In this document: positions 1 through 11,967 of the stretch, piece by piece
Position numbering within the stretch: position 1 is the stretch's first letter
Layout: every line of letters starts with the position of its first letter
Source of the DNA: Limonium bicolor
Taxonomy: Eukaryota > Streptophyta > Magnoliopsida > Caryophyllales > Plumbaginaceae
Direction of reading: 5' to 3'
DNA: 64,000 nucleotides
NCBI GenBank assembly: GCA_023374045.1
Contig: CM041780.1
Coordinates: 171,860,085 to 171,924,084 of the forward strand
Program-made: the position numbers and the translations under genes
Notes under the pieces: model-generated
Told to the model about the DNA's origin: nothing
Database searches by the model: none
What the model saw: the letters and a program-made list of their open reading frames with translations, nothing else

Positions 1-3000
1 CCAATCTGGCAGTTTAAATTTCAATATGAACCAGAACCTGTCATGCGGTAATCCCGAGAACCGGAAACCCGGAGACGGATCCCGCTGGAATGACAATAAC
101 CGCATAATGGCGAGAGATCGAGAAATCCTAATCCAAGGAGACCGAATCTGGCAGACTTGGGGCGACATGCTTAGCAGTCGCGAGAACCTAGCTGGCCGAG
201 CAGCAGCAAAAGAGAAAGCACCAACCGTGCAACAAGGCGGACTCAATGATAATAACAAAACCGGGACACATGTCTACGGACCGCCATAGTTAACTAATAC
301 CATCCATGGTATACATACTGAGAATCTAGTCAAGGTAGATGCACCCACCCTGCCACACCCAAGAGGTTGCAATACTTAACTGATACAGCTTAGACAGCTA
401 CGAGCATAACTACGGGATATACCCGAATAGGACTACAAAGTAGTACCTAAATAAGCTAAACCTCGGTAACCACAGTAAAGACGTGGGAACGAGCAACGAG
501 GTAAAGCTAGAATTAAAGTAATTAAGGAACTCCGAGAGTGGAGAGCACCTAATGAATGACAGTCATGTCAAGAGGAATGAGAAGCAGCTCCAAGGAGCAG
601 TTATCCAACTAGGGGATCAAGGAAGAGCCAACGAGACTACCAAATATAATGCGAACAATACCGTGACCGGTATGAGTTAACCCAAAAACCGCCAGTACCG
701 CGCACTTGCCACGGCAAGTGCAGTAATAGCGGGACCAATAAGAAGAGCTTTGACAAGCTATCAGTACTTAGCAAAGTACCAGGATGGTGAATGAAGCCAA
801 TATAGCAACTCGAACCTTAAGAATTCTGAAATGAAACCTTGAAAAGGCCTAACAGCCTAATCACTGTATAAAGAACATACCGGCCAAGCAAGAAGCTGGA
901 CTGGGTAAGAATCAGCCGGCATTGAAATGCCATGAAGAGCTTATTTTTAAAACCCGAATTTTCTTTCAAACATGAATTTTCCAAAAACCCCCGAAATTTT
1001 AAACCAAACCAGGGAATGACGGTAAGTTATCATAGGACGATACAAGAGGAGTTGGCAACAGAATACTTCACTTAGGCGTGACCGACACTACAAGTGTACA
1101 CAAATGAGACATGGAACGACCGCACTCCAAAGGAGCTTGCGGGCCTGACAGACCAGTTATGAGTTAGTCGGGTAAGTGGTAACGTATCAATAAGATACTC
1201 CATGTATGTATACAAGTAGAGTACGGAACACGGGAAGTAGCCCACTCCATACTACGGACGAAAGAGCCAATTCAAACCGAGACAGTTGGACACTCGAATG
1301 ATCGAAGAACAAAGGAAGCTTACCAAGTTAAGGGAGTCAAGAATCCAGTAAGGTGATAAGGATCTAAGAATAAAGAAGTGCGAGAAGCACAGAGTATTAA
1401 ACACAGACATTGGATATGTCTCAGGAAATACCTGATAACTGGGTGAGTACCAGTGTAAATACTACGGCGAATGCCTAATGAACTTATTAATGTACGATAA
1501 ACGGGATAGAATTCCCATTTTATACCTCACCGAAGAGAACAATGACTAGACCTAGAAGGTATTAGAAGTACCAAGGATCTACCCAATAAGGGAGACATTA
1601 CAACCCTAAACGGGATAGTCAAGGACATAGCCGCAAGGAGAAGTCACAACTGAACATAACCATGAGTACAAGCCAGATGTAATGGCATTACTCAGTAACA
1701 CCCAGGAGCAATCCGAAAAGGGTGCCGGAGTCAACAGTAGTTGAACGAAACATCGTATTGAGAACACAAGTGTTTAAGCAAACACTCGGGTAGAACCCGA
1801 AGGGATCCCTCGTAACACGGGATACCCTAGATGCAGAGGGCATAACAACTTAGAAAAGGGCCTTCCAGTATGGAAGAGTGTGAGACAACCATATCAAAAC
1901 CCAGAAAACCTCCTAACCTTAATGGCATACGGAGAAGAAACCTATATAAACAGCCCGCATGGAGCATGGCGAGGCAATGTGGCTTATAAGCCGTAAACAC
2001 TGCAACTTGTAGATCTAAACGTTGTAAACCTATGCAAAAGCATAAGAAACAGTGGTGAATGAACCACTACCTTAGAGTGGGGATACCACTTGTGATTATG
2101 GGGCCTATGGAGCGGCATTTGCGTGAATCCTCCAGAGAAAGGCTACCACTAAGTATGTAATGTGAAACCGCTAGAGCGGTGTAGTAAAACTTGAGCATGT
2201 GTATATTGCCAATGAGTATATGAACTATAGTAGTGTGTAAAGAGGAACCTTGATGGCAGTACAAAGGAAACCGATAGAGTAATCGGATGAGTAGTGAACA
2301 CTGTATGTGTACAGTATGAACTGCAGAGTAAGCAGCGCAAGTGCGCAGAGAGATTAAGAATAGCGTATGTTGTTGAGCCAAGTGAATGGCAAGCCATCGT
2401 GTAAATGGCGAGAACACCGGGCGGAAGCTAAAGTAGTAGCGGATGCCATAGAAATGAGAAAGACCAAGGTGCGCAGTAAGCGACCATTGTAAAGTATATT
2501 CAGATAGTGATTAGAGTTGATGAGAAATGTGGAAAAGTGGACATAATCATTCCTATCCCATGAGAGATTTACTGTCAAGGGTTTACGCTTCTGCACTCTG
2601 TATGACTGAGTGTTTTGGTATTGCACTTGTGCGGTAATGATCGAGTGGGAGAGCCAGGAATTGAGAAATGTCAAAAAGCCTGTTGAGTGAGTTAGAGAGA
2701 TAACCGTGCGGCCATTGGCCAAAGATGCACAAAGAACGTGGGCAGTAACCCACAGGGCCCAGGATCGATATGTGGAAAAATGCAGAGTAGTATGAATGAA
2801 GAACTCTGGACAGAACCAAGAAACAAACATAATCCATGAGCCACTATTAAACGAGGAAGCACTACATGCTAAGTAGTAGCTTGACCTCAACCGACAACAA
2901 GTCGGGAAAAAAAAATAAGTGAATAATCACAAAGGTATACAGTGTTATACGAAGTAGATTCCCAGAGAACTGGGAGACAATCTAAATTCATCGAATTCGC

Positions 3001-3251
3001 ATACGGTAAGAGATACCAAGCGACGATTGAAATACATTGAGAATACCAAAGAGCGAATTAAGCTCTAGTTATCAGGTCACGCAGCAGAAGCTTGTGGACC
3101 GTGATTCAGGGTTAAGTATACCTATGTCATAAACCCTTGAAGCCTTAGAGGCTAGAACCGAACCCGGTTATGAGTTAATTAACCGTACTGAAGTTAAAAC
3201 ACTTCATAATACTCGAATTAATGAACCAATGTTCAGTGATAACATATGGTT

Positions 3252-3286
3252 GGTTACGCGGGCGTAACCCCTTTTAAGGGGGGTAG
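3252..3286 (+). other. Hairpin plus internal PPT-like tract in D
   Basis: Arms GGTTACGC and GCGTAACC with a 2-base loop (3252-3269) are followed at once by TTTTAAGGGGGGTAG (3272-3286), a typical Tekay-type polypurine tract. It lies about 1.4 kb upstream of the real LTR border. The same pair occurs in element B at 48106-48140. Confidence 0.7.
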
Positions 3287-4680
3287 GGCGAGAAACCGCT
3301 TAGAGTATGTTTTACGTATTGGTGCGTAAACTACTATGTGCATAGCACAAAAGAAATTATTTTGATGATTGGAACTCATGTTACGTAAACATGTCTACCC
3401 ATTCATCGTGTAAGTATGAGTATTATGCATGAGAGATGCAAGTAATGAGAATGTAATATATATGAAAGAGGAGGTAGTAGAGAAACTCCTGGGGAATGAG
3501 AATCCCTATAGTATATGTCTAGTGAGATTAGACATGAGTTATGATGAGTATGAATCGGCATGAAACCGATGTGTAACCTAAGAGGGAGTGAGTTCCCTAG
3601 GTGATTTTATTTGAGAATGATAGATGGAGTGAGTTCCATCCTTTGGAGTTGTATGTTATGTGTTTTAAATTGAGCAACAATTTAAGTAAATGAAGCCATA
3701 AGTATGGAATACCTAGGTAAGTAGTGAAGCAATGAGAATGACAAATGACCTAAATACTAGGAACTAGAGATTAATTGAAACGAATTGTTTCGTGAATATG
3801 ACTAGAAAGAGTAAAAGATAGAAAACGAAAATGTTTGACTATCTGATTGTTTGAAACTGACGTGGGAGGTGGAACTTGATCTGCTAGCGATCAAGGGAAA
3901 CCGAACACAAATTGGGGTGGAAGGATAGTTCAACACTGATGCTGATCACATCAGGGTTAGATGATTCCTGAAGCTCCCTATAGTGGTCACAAGTAATCAC
4001 GCTAAGAAAGATACAACTACCATAATCTGATTTGGAGTGTGTGTGATGTTTTAAAAAGAATTTTCAAACAGATTTTGAAAAAGAATTTCTTCAAGTATGA
4101 AGATGGAAATGAAATTGGTTTTGAAACCGCTATCACCCGCCGATGGCTGAGCCTTAAGTCTTGATGACCGTAGAACGGTGGGCGTGTATTAGTTTTGAAA
4201 CCATTGCACCGTACGTGCGGCGGTCCTAAGTGACCGGTTGGGGCGGGTCAGTGTGTGTTTCCAAAGGCAGCGGGACGGGGAGAGTACCCTGAGATGTTCC
4301 TGTGTTGAGTGAGTCAACCAGAGTGCCTGAGGATATGTATATGTGTAACGTTTTGATCAGAACCGAAGGGACCGTGGGCCAGAAGAGTAAGCGCCCATTT
4401 GTCATGAAACGGCCGTGAACCAGAAAGAGTAAGTGTCAACGTGACCGGTACCTGAGGGATCAGTAGTATATTACTCAATATGGATTCGAGGACTGTAGTG
4501 CCTTCTTGTCTTCGGACCGATTCCATGGAGAGAGTAAAAAGAGTATTTTGATTGCTATACATGCTGTGATATGTGTGTGGTATGTGTAGTATGAAATGAG
4601 ACTGACTTGTGGAGTCGTAGGTTATACATGTACTATAACCTTGGCATTGAATGCCATGAGAGTAACCATCTAGATTCACC

Positions 4681-4713
4681 AACTTTGAGGACAAAGTTCC
4701 TAAGGGGGTAGAT
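4681..4713 (+). other. Stem-loop and polypurine tract of D
   Basis: Stem AACTTTG / CAAAGTT with loop AGGA (4681-4698), then CCTAAGGGGGTAGAT ending at 4713. The polypurine tract primes plus-strand DNA synthesis in LTR retrotransposons; the LTR starts directly after it. Confidence 0.8.
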
Positions 4714-6742
4714 TGAAATACCCCGGATCTAAAAATGGCGATTATTAAATTACTCTAATATGATTATAAAAAGGCCTAATGGTGCCTAAAGAGTATGGGT
4801 AAAAAGAATAAAACCAAAAGAAAAGAGAAAACGCTTGAAAGGCGAAAAACGCTAAATGTGCGTTAAATGAGTATAAGAGATATATGATCTCGAGAGGGTC
4901 CGAGATGGATTCCTAAGGCTTAGTTAGGCCTAATTAATACACGGGAATGATTCCCGAAGAAAACGGATCCAAGTAATGGATTAAAACGCTAACGGAGTTT
5001 TAAAGCACGTTTCTCGAGAAAACCCGAAAACGCGACTTTAAGTGGTCAAACAAAAGGACCCGTAAAATTATAGTTGATTAAATAACTATAAACAAGTATT
5101 AATGGAAGCTTAATAGCCATTAAAAATAAAGAAACGAGAAAAAATCCGAAAAACGGGCCCGGTTAATGAATAGTGCCAAACCGGGTAAAATAACAAGCGT
5201 TTTCTGTCAGAAAACGAAAAACGCTCCAGCTTACTAATATGGTGGGGGCCGATTTTATGAGTCATGTGACTCCCCTCTCTCACAATAATAAAGTAATCAA
5301 TTTTCTATTAGTCACAAGATGACAAAAAATAAAGTAGAGTGTGTGAATAGTGAGGAAGACTTAAAACCCATCTCTCCCTCCTTGTTCCCCACACTCACGT
5401 TTTATTTCTTCCCACCAGAGCCCCTTTCTTCATTCTCTGTTCGATGGCGATTTGCTCTTCCCCAAGCAGCTCCCTCTTCTTCTTCATCTACAAGCTTAAA
5501 ACAACTCCAAATCACAAAATAATCACACCATGAGATTCCTCTCTTCTTGGGGATCATCCTCCACCTTTCAAAATTTCAAAAGCTTGCACTTGACCTCCAT
5601 GGATGTAGCTCCGATTGAAGTTCCAAGCTGCTCATTTTGAGCTAAAACAACCCGTTGGTTGTTTGAGGTAAGTAGGAGGTCCAAAGCTTTTCATTTCCTA
5701 GCTCTCCTTCGATTATTGAAGTTCAAAAAAAATGTTGAGCCTCCTTGCTTTGATTTTCTCCAGCCGGTTTAAGCCATATTGGAGGTGGGAATTTTGCTAG
5801 CTTTGTTACCCAAGAACTCCGTTTAGAAGTGCAAGGTAAAGCCTCCTTAAAAACCTTAAGAACCCTCCTTAAAATTCTAGGGTTTTGATATTAAGGGTAG
5901 TATTGAGTTAGTGTGTGGTTCTTGAATTGGCTAGCTTGAGTTGTTGGCTGGTTGAGAAACAAGAATCAAGAGGCAAAGAGAAAGAAGAGGAAAGAGAGAG
6001 AAAAGAAGAGAAGGAAGGAAGAGAAACCGAAATAGCAAGGTAATTGAACTTACCTTGAGTTGAAATGTTATCTTGGGGAAATACATTTTTAATGTGGATT
6101 GAATGTTAACGTGAGTGTAGTCATGAAACTACAAGGTTGAACAAGTAATGAGGTTGTTTTTAATGTGGTTAAGTGTGCAAATAAACTTAGGAGCTAAGCT
6201 AGTGTATATGTGTGAACAAGAGGGAATTTAGTGTATTTTAGTTGCTTGTGCTTGATTAAACAGAGGAGAGAGAGGATGTTCATGAGTGATTTATGTGTGG
6301 TGAATATGCTTAAGAAGTAGGCAAGTGCTGTCAAAATTCACCTAGGAATGTAAAGTTTTGAGTGTTTTGTTCTAAGGTAAAACTAGGTGTGTTAAGTGAG
6401 TGGTTAATGGTTGGAACCGAACTAAGAAGGAGAGTGTGTGCTAGTAGTGAAATAATCTCATCTGAGTGCTAAGAATGACATTGGTGAGGGAAGTATGAAT
6501 GGTATAATGATGCAACCAAAATCTGTTACAAGAGTTGAACAAAACAGAGAACTAGTTATGATATATAAGTGATTTTGGGCAAGAATTTGAGCAAGGGTTT
6601 AACCCATGATTTGAAGGGGTTTAGAGCATGATTAATGGTGATTAAACATGTAGAAATCTTGTGGAAAGATTAGGGAAAGATTGAGTGTGGATTAAGGGTT
6701 GAAATGGGGGTGAAAAATAATGTCTGTTTCAGGTTGTAGCAG

Positions 6743-6999
6743 GGTCCGGGACCTAGTCCATGGACAAGGACCCGGACCACCCCCTGTTTCCTTACCGAGA
6801 GTGCAATGTCCACCTTGGTCCGGGACTTGAGATGAGGACAAGGTCCCGGACCACCCCATTTATTTATACCGAGAGTGCAAATGCTTGTTTGGTCCGGGAC
6901 TATACTCCAGGACAAGGTCCCGGACCAGTGTTGAAATTCCACCCGAGAGTTGTGACGAGTATTGGTCCGGGACTTAGGGTAAGGACCAAGTCCCGGACC
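6743..6999 (+). repeat. Array of four 36-bp palindromes in the D LTR
   Basis: Four palindromes at 6743-6778, 6817-6852, 6891-6926 and 6964-6999, each opening GGTCCGGGAC and closing with its complement (CCCGGACC). All are exactly 36 bp, spaced 74, 74 and 73 bp start to start. Interpalindrome spacers share an ACCGAGAGTG-like stretch. Confidence 0.95.
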
Positions 7000-8251
7000 A
7001 CCCCCAGAAAACCCACAGAGAGTTTTAAAGGTTTTAGATGATGGGGGTTTGAATGTTAATGATGTTATAAGATGTTAAGGCCTTGTTTGGTGACATGTAA
7101 AGGCCCTAGGAAGTGTGATAAAGTGTTAGAAGTGTTTGAGAAGTGAGAACTCAAACGAACAAGAGTGAAACTAAGATAACGGGATAACGGGGTAAATACG
7201 GGAGTAGCATTTAATTATGTACCGTATGATATTAGTATTAATAATAATGTGTGAAACATTATCAGAGAACGTGCGTGACCCGAGCTTGGTGAGATGACAC
7301 GGTAAAAGTAAAAACCCCGGTGAAAGGTATGATTTCTCATGCCCCGTATGCTAACCGAGTTACTCTGATTTGTGTGTTGTGTGCCGGCTTAATCAAGATT
7401 AAAGCATGAAAATAATCCTTGTTTGATTATGCATGCATTGTTGTATGTTGAATGAGCTAACATACTTGTATGCCGGTGTGGTCTAACTTAGTGCATAGAC
7501 CGACTCTTAGTGAGTACTGATTGACTAGAAACCCGTTGAACGGGCAGTCACATAACCAATGGTATTATGCAAACACACACAAGCTATCGATTAAAGTATA
7601 ACGATAACACAAACATATGAACTCCCTAAAATGCGAGGAGATGTACGGGTTGAGTATATACCCGATAACGGTTAGAGAACCTTATTGAAACAATCCACGA
7701 AATAAATATGAGTGGAGAGATAAATGACCTCCATCGAGAGGATTGGAGTTAGTCCAATAATGTAAACATATAAGAAAGGTAAAAGAGACCTAAGGGACTA
7801 TGCGACTCCCTTGAGATACGGTCGACCTCTTATATGAGGATTTTACCCGGTATAAGAAAATATCCGAATGTATAAGTATATGAATGTAAGGGTAACCCTT
7901 AAGCCTAAGATTACCCGAATTTAAGTAAAGTTCCCAAAGTCATTAGAAACATCGAGAATGATGCTTCTAGACTAATATATATGATATTATTATAACTCCG
8001 AGAGTGGAGTGTATGGGAACGAGAGTAGTCCGAGAGTAGTCGGACCTAAGTAGAAGAGATAGGAACTAAGAGAGAGTTCCGTGAGCTAGTTGAACCTTCC
8101 CACCATGCTAGACCCAGAGTAGGGTCGAAACCGGGGAAGTAAGACTATGCTAGAGAGCCATGAGTTTTGGCTTAAGTATGTATAAGAGTAACAAGCGTGA
8201 CGTAGGAGACCTGTAGTGTCTCGAGAATCTACAAGAGCTTGAGTATGAATA

Positions 8252-8436
8252 ACCCGAGAGTGCGGGTGAGATAACGTGTATAAATAACCCGAGAGAAAGG
8301 GGTGAGTATATGTATGAGTAACCCGAGAGAACGGGTAAGTGTAAGAATGAGTAGCCCAAGAGAATGGGTGTGTATACAAATGAGTAACCCGAGAGAACGG
8401 GTAAGTATAAGAATAAGTAACCCGAGAGAGAGGGTG
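8252..8436 (+). repeat. Array of six small hairpins (33-35 bp period) in the D LTR
   Basis: Units start near 8252, 8287, 8321, 8354, 8387 and 8420. Each has a short stem of the form ACCCG / CGGGT around an AGAGnn loop; the fourth unit has CCCA / TGGG instead, a compensatory pair change. Confidence 0.9.
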
Positions 8437-9082
8437 AGGTATTGAATAAGTAAACAAGGCATAGTGAGGAATAACCCTCAATGCCTAAGAGTAACCAGTT
8501 ACACTAAAACATTGTTATGTTAGTTAGGAATCGTGTTCCGTGATTGGATGTAGATTCCTTGTGTGATATACATATATATTGTATTGCCATGATGCATGTT
8601 GTTTGATTAAAATGAACTCCATGTATATCCGACCCAAAGTAGTCGGCGTACCGCGGTTAGCACGCGGTATATGCGAATTTCATGCGCAGCGTAAGCTGAC
8701 CCCCTAGGGGGAACGTTTTTAGTGTGCAGGTACTTGAAGCTGACCACCGTTCGAGAGAGTAGGACGGGGACAGCTGTGAGCATGGGTAGTTAGATTGTAA
8801 TTACTTATGCATTTGAATGAGGTGTAAGTCCGAGTATGTTATCGGCATCCGTATATTGTAGACTCGGTATAGTAAAGTAAGGATTTGAGTATTGTGCTGT
8901 ATGAAGTACTCGGTTGTTCCAGTCCATCAGACCGTTACTGTATGTGAGTCAGGCCTGGTTAGCCACGAGGGTGGCTAACGGCGTTGTATCACCCTCTGTT
9001 GTATTAGAATTCCGCTGCGAGCTTAAAGGTAAATTGTAACAGTTTAAGAGGTAATGATGAGTTTAGCAGTTGGGGTGTTACA

Positions 9083-9427
9083 ATTAGGTCTTTTACAAAT
9101 TTATCCCAAGCTTAGAGCACATTTTTGCTCTTATTGACTTTAAGGTATTTATTTATGTTTTGTTTGGTTTCATTGTCTACCAAGGTTTCCTAAGGACTTA
9201 ATTAGCCTTATAAAATCATAATTAAATGTTATTAAGTCTTGGTAGGCTCTTTGGGTCCTAACCAAGTTCACTCATAGCTTAGAGCATGTTTTTGCTCATA
9301 CTGTATCTTAGTGCTTTATTGCATTTACTATGGTTTAAATTGTTCACTGATGTTTCTAAGGCACTTTTTAGCCTTCACATACCATAGTTTAAATGTTTAT
9401 CAACATATCGAGGTTTGGGGTATTTCA
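9083..9427 (-). mobile_element. LTR fragment of the S1/S2 family, cut by D
   Basis: On the minus strand this starts TGAAATACCCC at 9427 and follows the first 345 bases of S2 (33855-34199) and, more loosely, of S1 (26843 onward). Element D ends at 9082 and splits it; the rest lies left of the window. Flanking base 9428 onward does not look like a polypurine tract, so this end borders older DNA rather than an element internal region. Confidence 0.85.
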
Positions 9428-9715
9428 CTATGTTTAGTGAGGAATAAACTCACAGAACAATGAGTTGACTTGCTAGGCAGTCAATGTAACCCGGTCCGGT
9501 TAACGAGGAGGAATTCACTAACAAGTACAGAAGTGGAGGAAATAAAAGAACAGTCAAGGCTGTAGAACCACGATAAATGTGTGGGGATGAATATCAAGAA
9601 TGAAGCAAGGAAAGATAAATAAGAGTTTCCACGATGGAGCAACATCCTAACGAGGGAAATATAATTCAAGGTCATAGATAGGCTACTCAAACCAAACGGG
9701 TGAAGCAATAGTCGA
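9428..9715. other. Unassigned stretch upstream of the MULE transposase
   Basis: I see no feature I can name. It should belong to the old MULE layer, as it lies between the LTR fragment and the first recognisable transposase codons, but the usual upstream transposase motifs are not readable in any frame. A TAA at about 9713-9715 closes the transposase frame on its 5' side. Confidence 0.4.
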
Positions 9716-10880
9716 TAAGAGTACCCACGGGCAATTCAACACACAAACCATGGCACAAAGGTTGAAATTAAGTGGCATGACACTAATCCTGGGTACGATA
9801 TATTCAAGAGGGTGTTCTGGGTGTTCGGGCCATGCATTGATGCGTTCAGACATTGCAGACCAGTGATATGCATTGATGATTCCTTCTTGTACGGGAAGTA
9901 CAAGCATAAACTGCTCACTGCATGTGCAAGTGACGCTAACAAACACATAGTGCCACTTGCATTTGCGTTGGTGGATGAGGAGTCATATGCCTCATGGTCC
10001 TGGTTTCTCTCTTGTCTCAAGGTCCATGTTATATTCGCTCGCGAGGATAGTGCTCTGATGTGCTTGATATTTTATTGTCATGCTAGGATCCTTGTTGCAG
10101 TGGAGCGATCAAACGGGGTATGGAACCCCCCTAATGTACACAGAAGATATTGTGTTCTCCACATCGTGAGCAACTTCAACAAAGTGGAAAGAAGTGCAGG
10201 GATGAAGAAGATGGCCTCCAGAGCAGCCCTAGCATCACAACCCCATAAGTTTGATATTTGCATGGCAGAGTTGAAGAGTGCTAGTGTCACTACCCCTGAT
10301 TTCTTCGACACTATACCGAAGGAGCAGTGGACATTCGCACATGACGGTGGGCATCAGTTTGGCATGATGAATACGAAATTGAGTGAGAGTTACAATGTCG
10401 TTTTGCTTGGTGCTAGAAACCTGCCTATTGCTGCATTGGTCGAGAAGATGTTTTAAAATTGTGTGAAGTACTTTGACACACGAAGGGGTCAAGCATCGGC
10501 TGCTTTGGCTATAGGAGAGGTGTATGCTGGTAGGGCAATGGAGAAACTATAGAGATGGAGACAGTCGGCCAACGCTCACAGTGTTACGAGATTCGACGGG
10601 CCTAGAAAGTTGTTCGAAATCACCACTGCCTTTAGATCAACAGCTTATGGGTTCAAGGGTGGCAATCGACACACCGTTAAGCAGAGAGATAGTCATTGTA
10701 CTTGCCAGAAATGGTAAACTTTTAGGATTCCTTGCTCACACGCATGCACAGTAACTGCTTTCATACACATGTATACGTAATGGGATGGATTTGAAGGAGC
10801 CAAAGAAGAAGACTAGGTGCACCAAGTGTGAGCAGGAGGGTCATAATAAGAGGAGATGTCCTAATAGGAGTGGTTCCTAG
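9716..10880 (+). pseudogene. MULE (MuDR-type) transposase, degenerate 3' half
   Basis: Remnant of the cut-and-paste transposase of a Mutator-like DNA transposon. The best open part is 9812-10456; the same frame can be followed upstream to 9716. It shows the MULE core: CIDAFRHCRPVI and YGKYKHKLL around the first catalytic aspartate, PLAFALVDEE, WSWFLSCL, then FAHDGGHQFGMM and LSESYN. The second catalytic site, normally SDRH, reads FYCH here, so the enzyme would be dead. In-frame stops follow at 10454-10456, 10550-10552 and 10715-10717. Beyond them lie a SWIM-type zinc motif (CTCQKW, then CSHAC; about 10699-10750) and, in another frame, a CCHC zinc knuckle (10818-10859) ending at the TAG at 10878-10880. 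Family assignment is firm; loss of function is seen directly. Confidence 0.9.
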
Positions 10881-11059
10881 TCTTCCTTTTTTAGTACTTG
10901 TTAATTACTTTTGTACTTGAATTTGTTTGTTAGACACCGTCTTTGGTTTTTATTATTCATTGAATATTAATACAATGTTTCTTATGTTCTAAAAGTTACA
11001 TATATTTTTTTAAATACAAGCTCTTAATATGGTTGAATGTTTGTTATTTAATATTCAGT
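10881..11059. other. AT-rich spacer between MULE and PMD reading frames
   Basis: No coding signal. It could be the 3' untranslated end of the transposase gene or an intron; ATTCAG near 11053-11058 could serve as a splice acceptor for the PMD exon that follows. Confidence 0.4.
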
Positions 11060-11226
11060 TACACGTGGATCCCGGTCCACCCCCTAGTTCTATACTTAGA
11101 CATCAGTGTAATCATAGTCTAGGTCCATGTGGGATGGGAATGAGTACTAGGTACTCCAATGAGTACTAGGTACTCCATTGTCGCCACTTCGAAGCTAGTG
11201 TGTGACGTGGCGCCCATGTGCATTAT
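11060..11226 (+). pseudogene. Plant mobile domain (PMD) gene, first piece
   Basis: Start of a PMD (aminotransferase-like, MAIN/MAIL-type) protein, readable as a frame opening DPGPP, then MWDGNEY and VLHCRHFEASV. It is damaged: a 19-bp unit around GAGTACTAGGTACTCC is duplicated in tandem near 11140-11178, shifting the frame, and a TGA replaces an expected codon after FEASV. At 11226 solo LTR F interrupts it. Removing F with one target copy brings the frame into register with the second piece at 25364, which supports this piece belonging to the same gene. It follows the MULE transposase at under 200 bp on the same strand. Confidence 0.7.
11222..11226. repeat. Target site duplication of F, left (ATTAT)
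   Basis: Pairs with ATTAC at 25364-25368, 4 of 5 bases equal; the single T/C difference is compatible with an older insertion. Confidence 0.65.
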
Positions 11227-11967
11227 TGTAACACCCTAACTCGTAATACGCGATTAACGGTAATTAACATCGCCAACTTAAATGAAATCATAGCAGAAAA
11301 TTAAACTACTCCCGGTGTTACCGCTTTTTGACTAAATAGGCCTTTCCAAATCCACTGCAGCAGTCTGACAAACTGGAAACTTAAACCAATTTAAACTACA
11401 ACATAATACATACCGAGTTCTACTAAATCGAGTCGAAAATACGAGTTTGTTTCCTTCTTAACTAACATATACATCAAGTATAATTTTCTAACCAAGGTGT
11501 AAACGAAATCTAAAGTACACGTGGTCTAAAGTTTATCCCATCTACTCTCGGTCGGGTCATGTCTCCATCATGTACCTGAAAAATGGTAGGCCCAAACGGG
11601 CTCAGCATAACTACTGGTATGATAACGTGCAGCCCGTAAGCTACCGCGCTACACACAACTACTTGGTTGTTAACATGTTGTTGATTTATTACAATAATAT
11701 GTATAAATGTTATAAACACACAACATGCAACATATGTCACAAATATCCAACCAACAATCTGATCCAACCTTCAATTAAGGGTGCAACATCAAAATAAATG
11801 AGTCAGTATTCAACCTGGGTCTCAAGATTACATTTGGAATCTCAAATACGACCTCAATCAATTATCCTTGGACAATCCGCACAATGGGATTGTCACCTTC
11901 AAGTCCAAGTCAATATATTCGGGTATTTATGAACCTGATAGGCGACTATCAAACTCTCAAATTGAAA

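Larger units (their letters stand above)
1..4713 (+). mobile_element. Element D, internal region (partial, ORF-less Ty3/gypsy, Tekay-like)
   Basis: Internal part of an LTR retrotransposon whose 5' end lies outside the window. Orientation is set by the polypurine tract at 4699-4713, directly before the LTR start at 4714. No long open frame exists and I find no reverse transcriptase, integrase or protease motif; the longest plus-strand frame (26-289, 87 codons) is not recognisable. Stretches match the internal region of element B: the area near 1105-1200 with 46555-46650, and 3850-4000 with 48775-48900. Thus a shared non-coding internal, rather than random decay alone, is likely. The Tekay/Del assignment is inferred from LTR ends, PPT and the primer site of its relative B. 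Confidence 0.7.
4714..9082 (+). mobile_element. Element D, 3' LTR (4.37 kb)
   Basis: Begins TGAAATACCCC after the polypurine tract and ends GGGGTGTTACA, the termini also seen in B, S1, S2 and (one base different) F. The LTR body has an AT-rich first part, a pyrimidine-rich stretch near 5270-5480 resembling a transcription-start/leader region, a palindrome array (6743-6999) and a small-hairpin array (8252-8436). The right flank starts ATTAG, which would be the target duplication, but the left end is outside the window. ORFs inside (for example 8086-8481 minus and 6760-7041 plus) follow the repeat periods and are not genes. Confidence 0.85.

Noticed and set aside
1..4713. Search for gag-pol in the D internal region
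   Set aside because: No frame shows reverse transcriptase, integrase or protease motifs, even allowing stops; I cannot support any coding call.
8086..8481. Minus-strand frame with repeated Tyr/Thr/Pro blocks
   Set aside because: Translation of the 33-35 bp hairpin array in an LTR.
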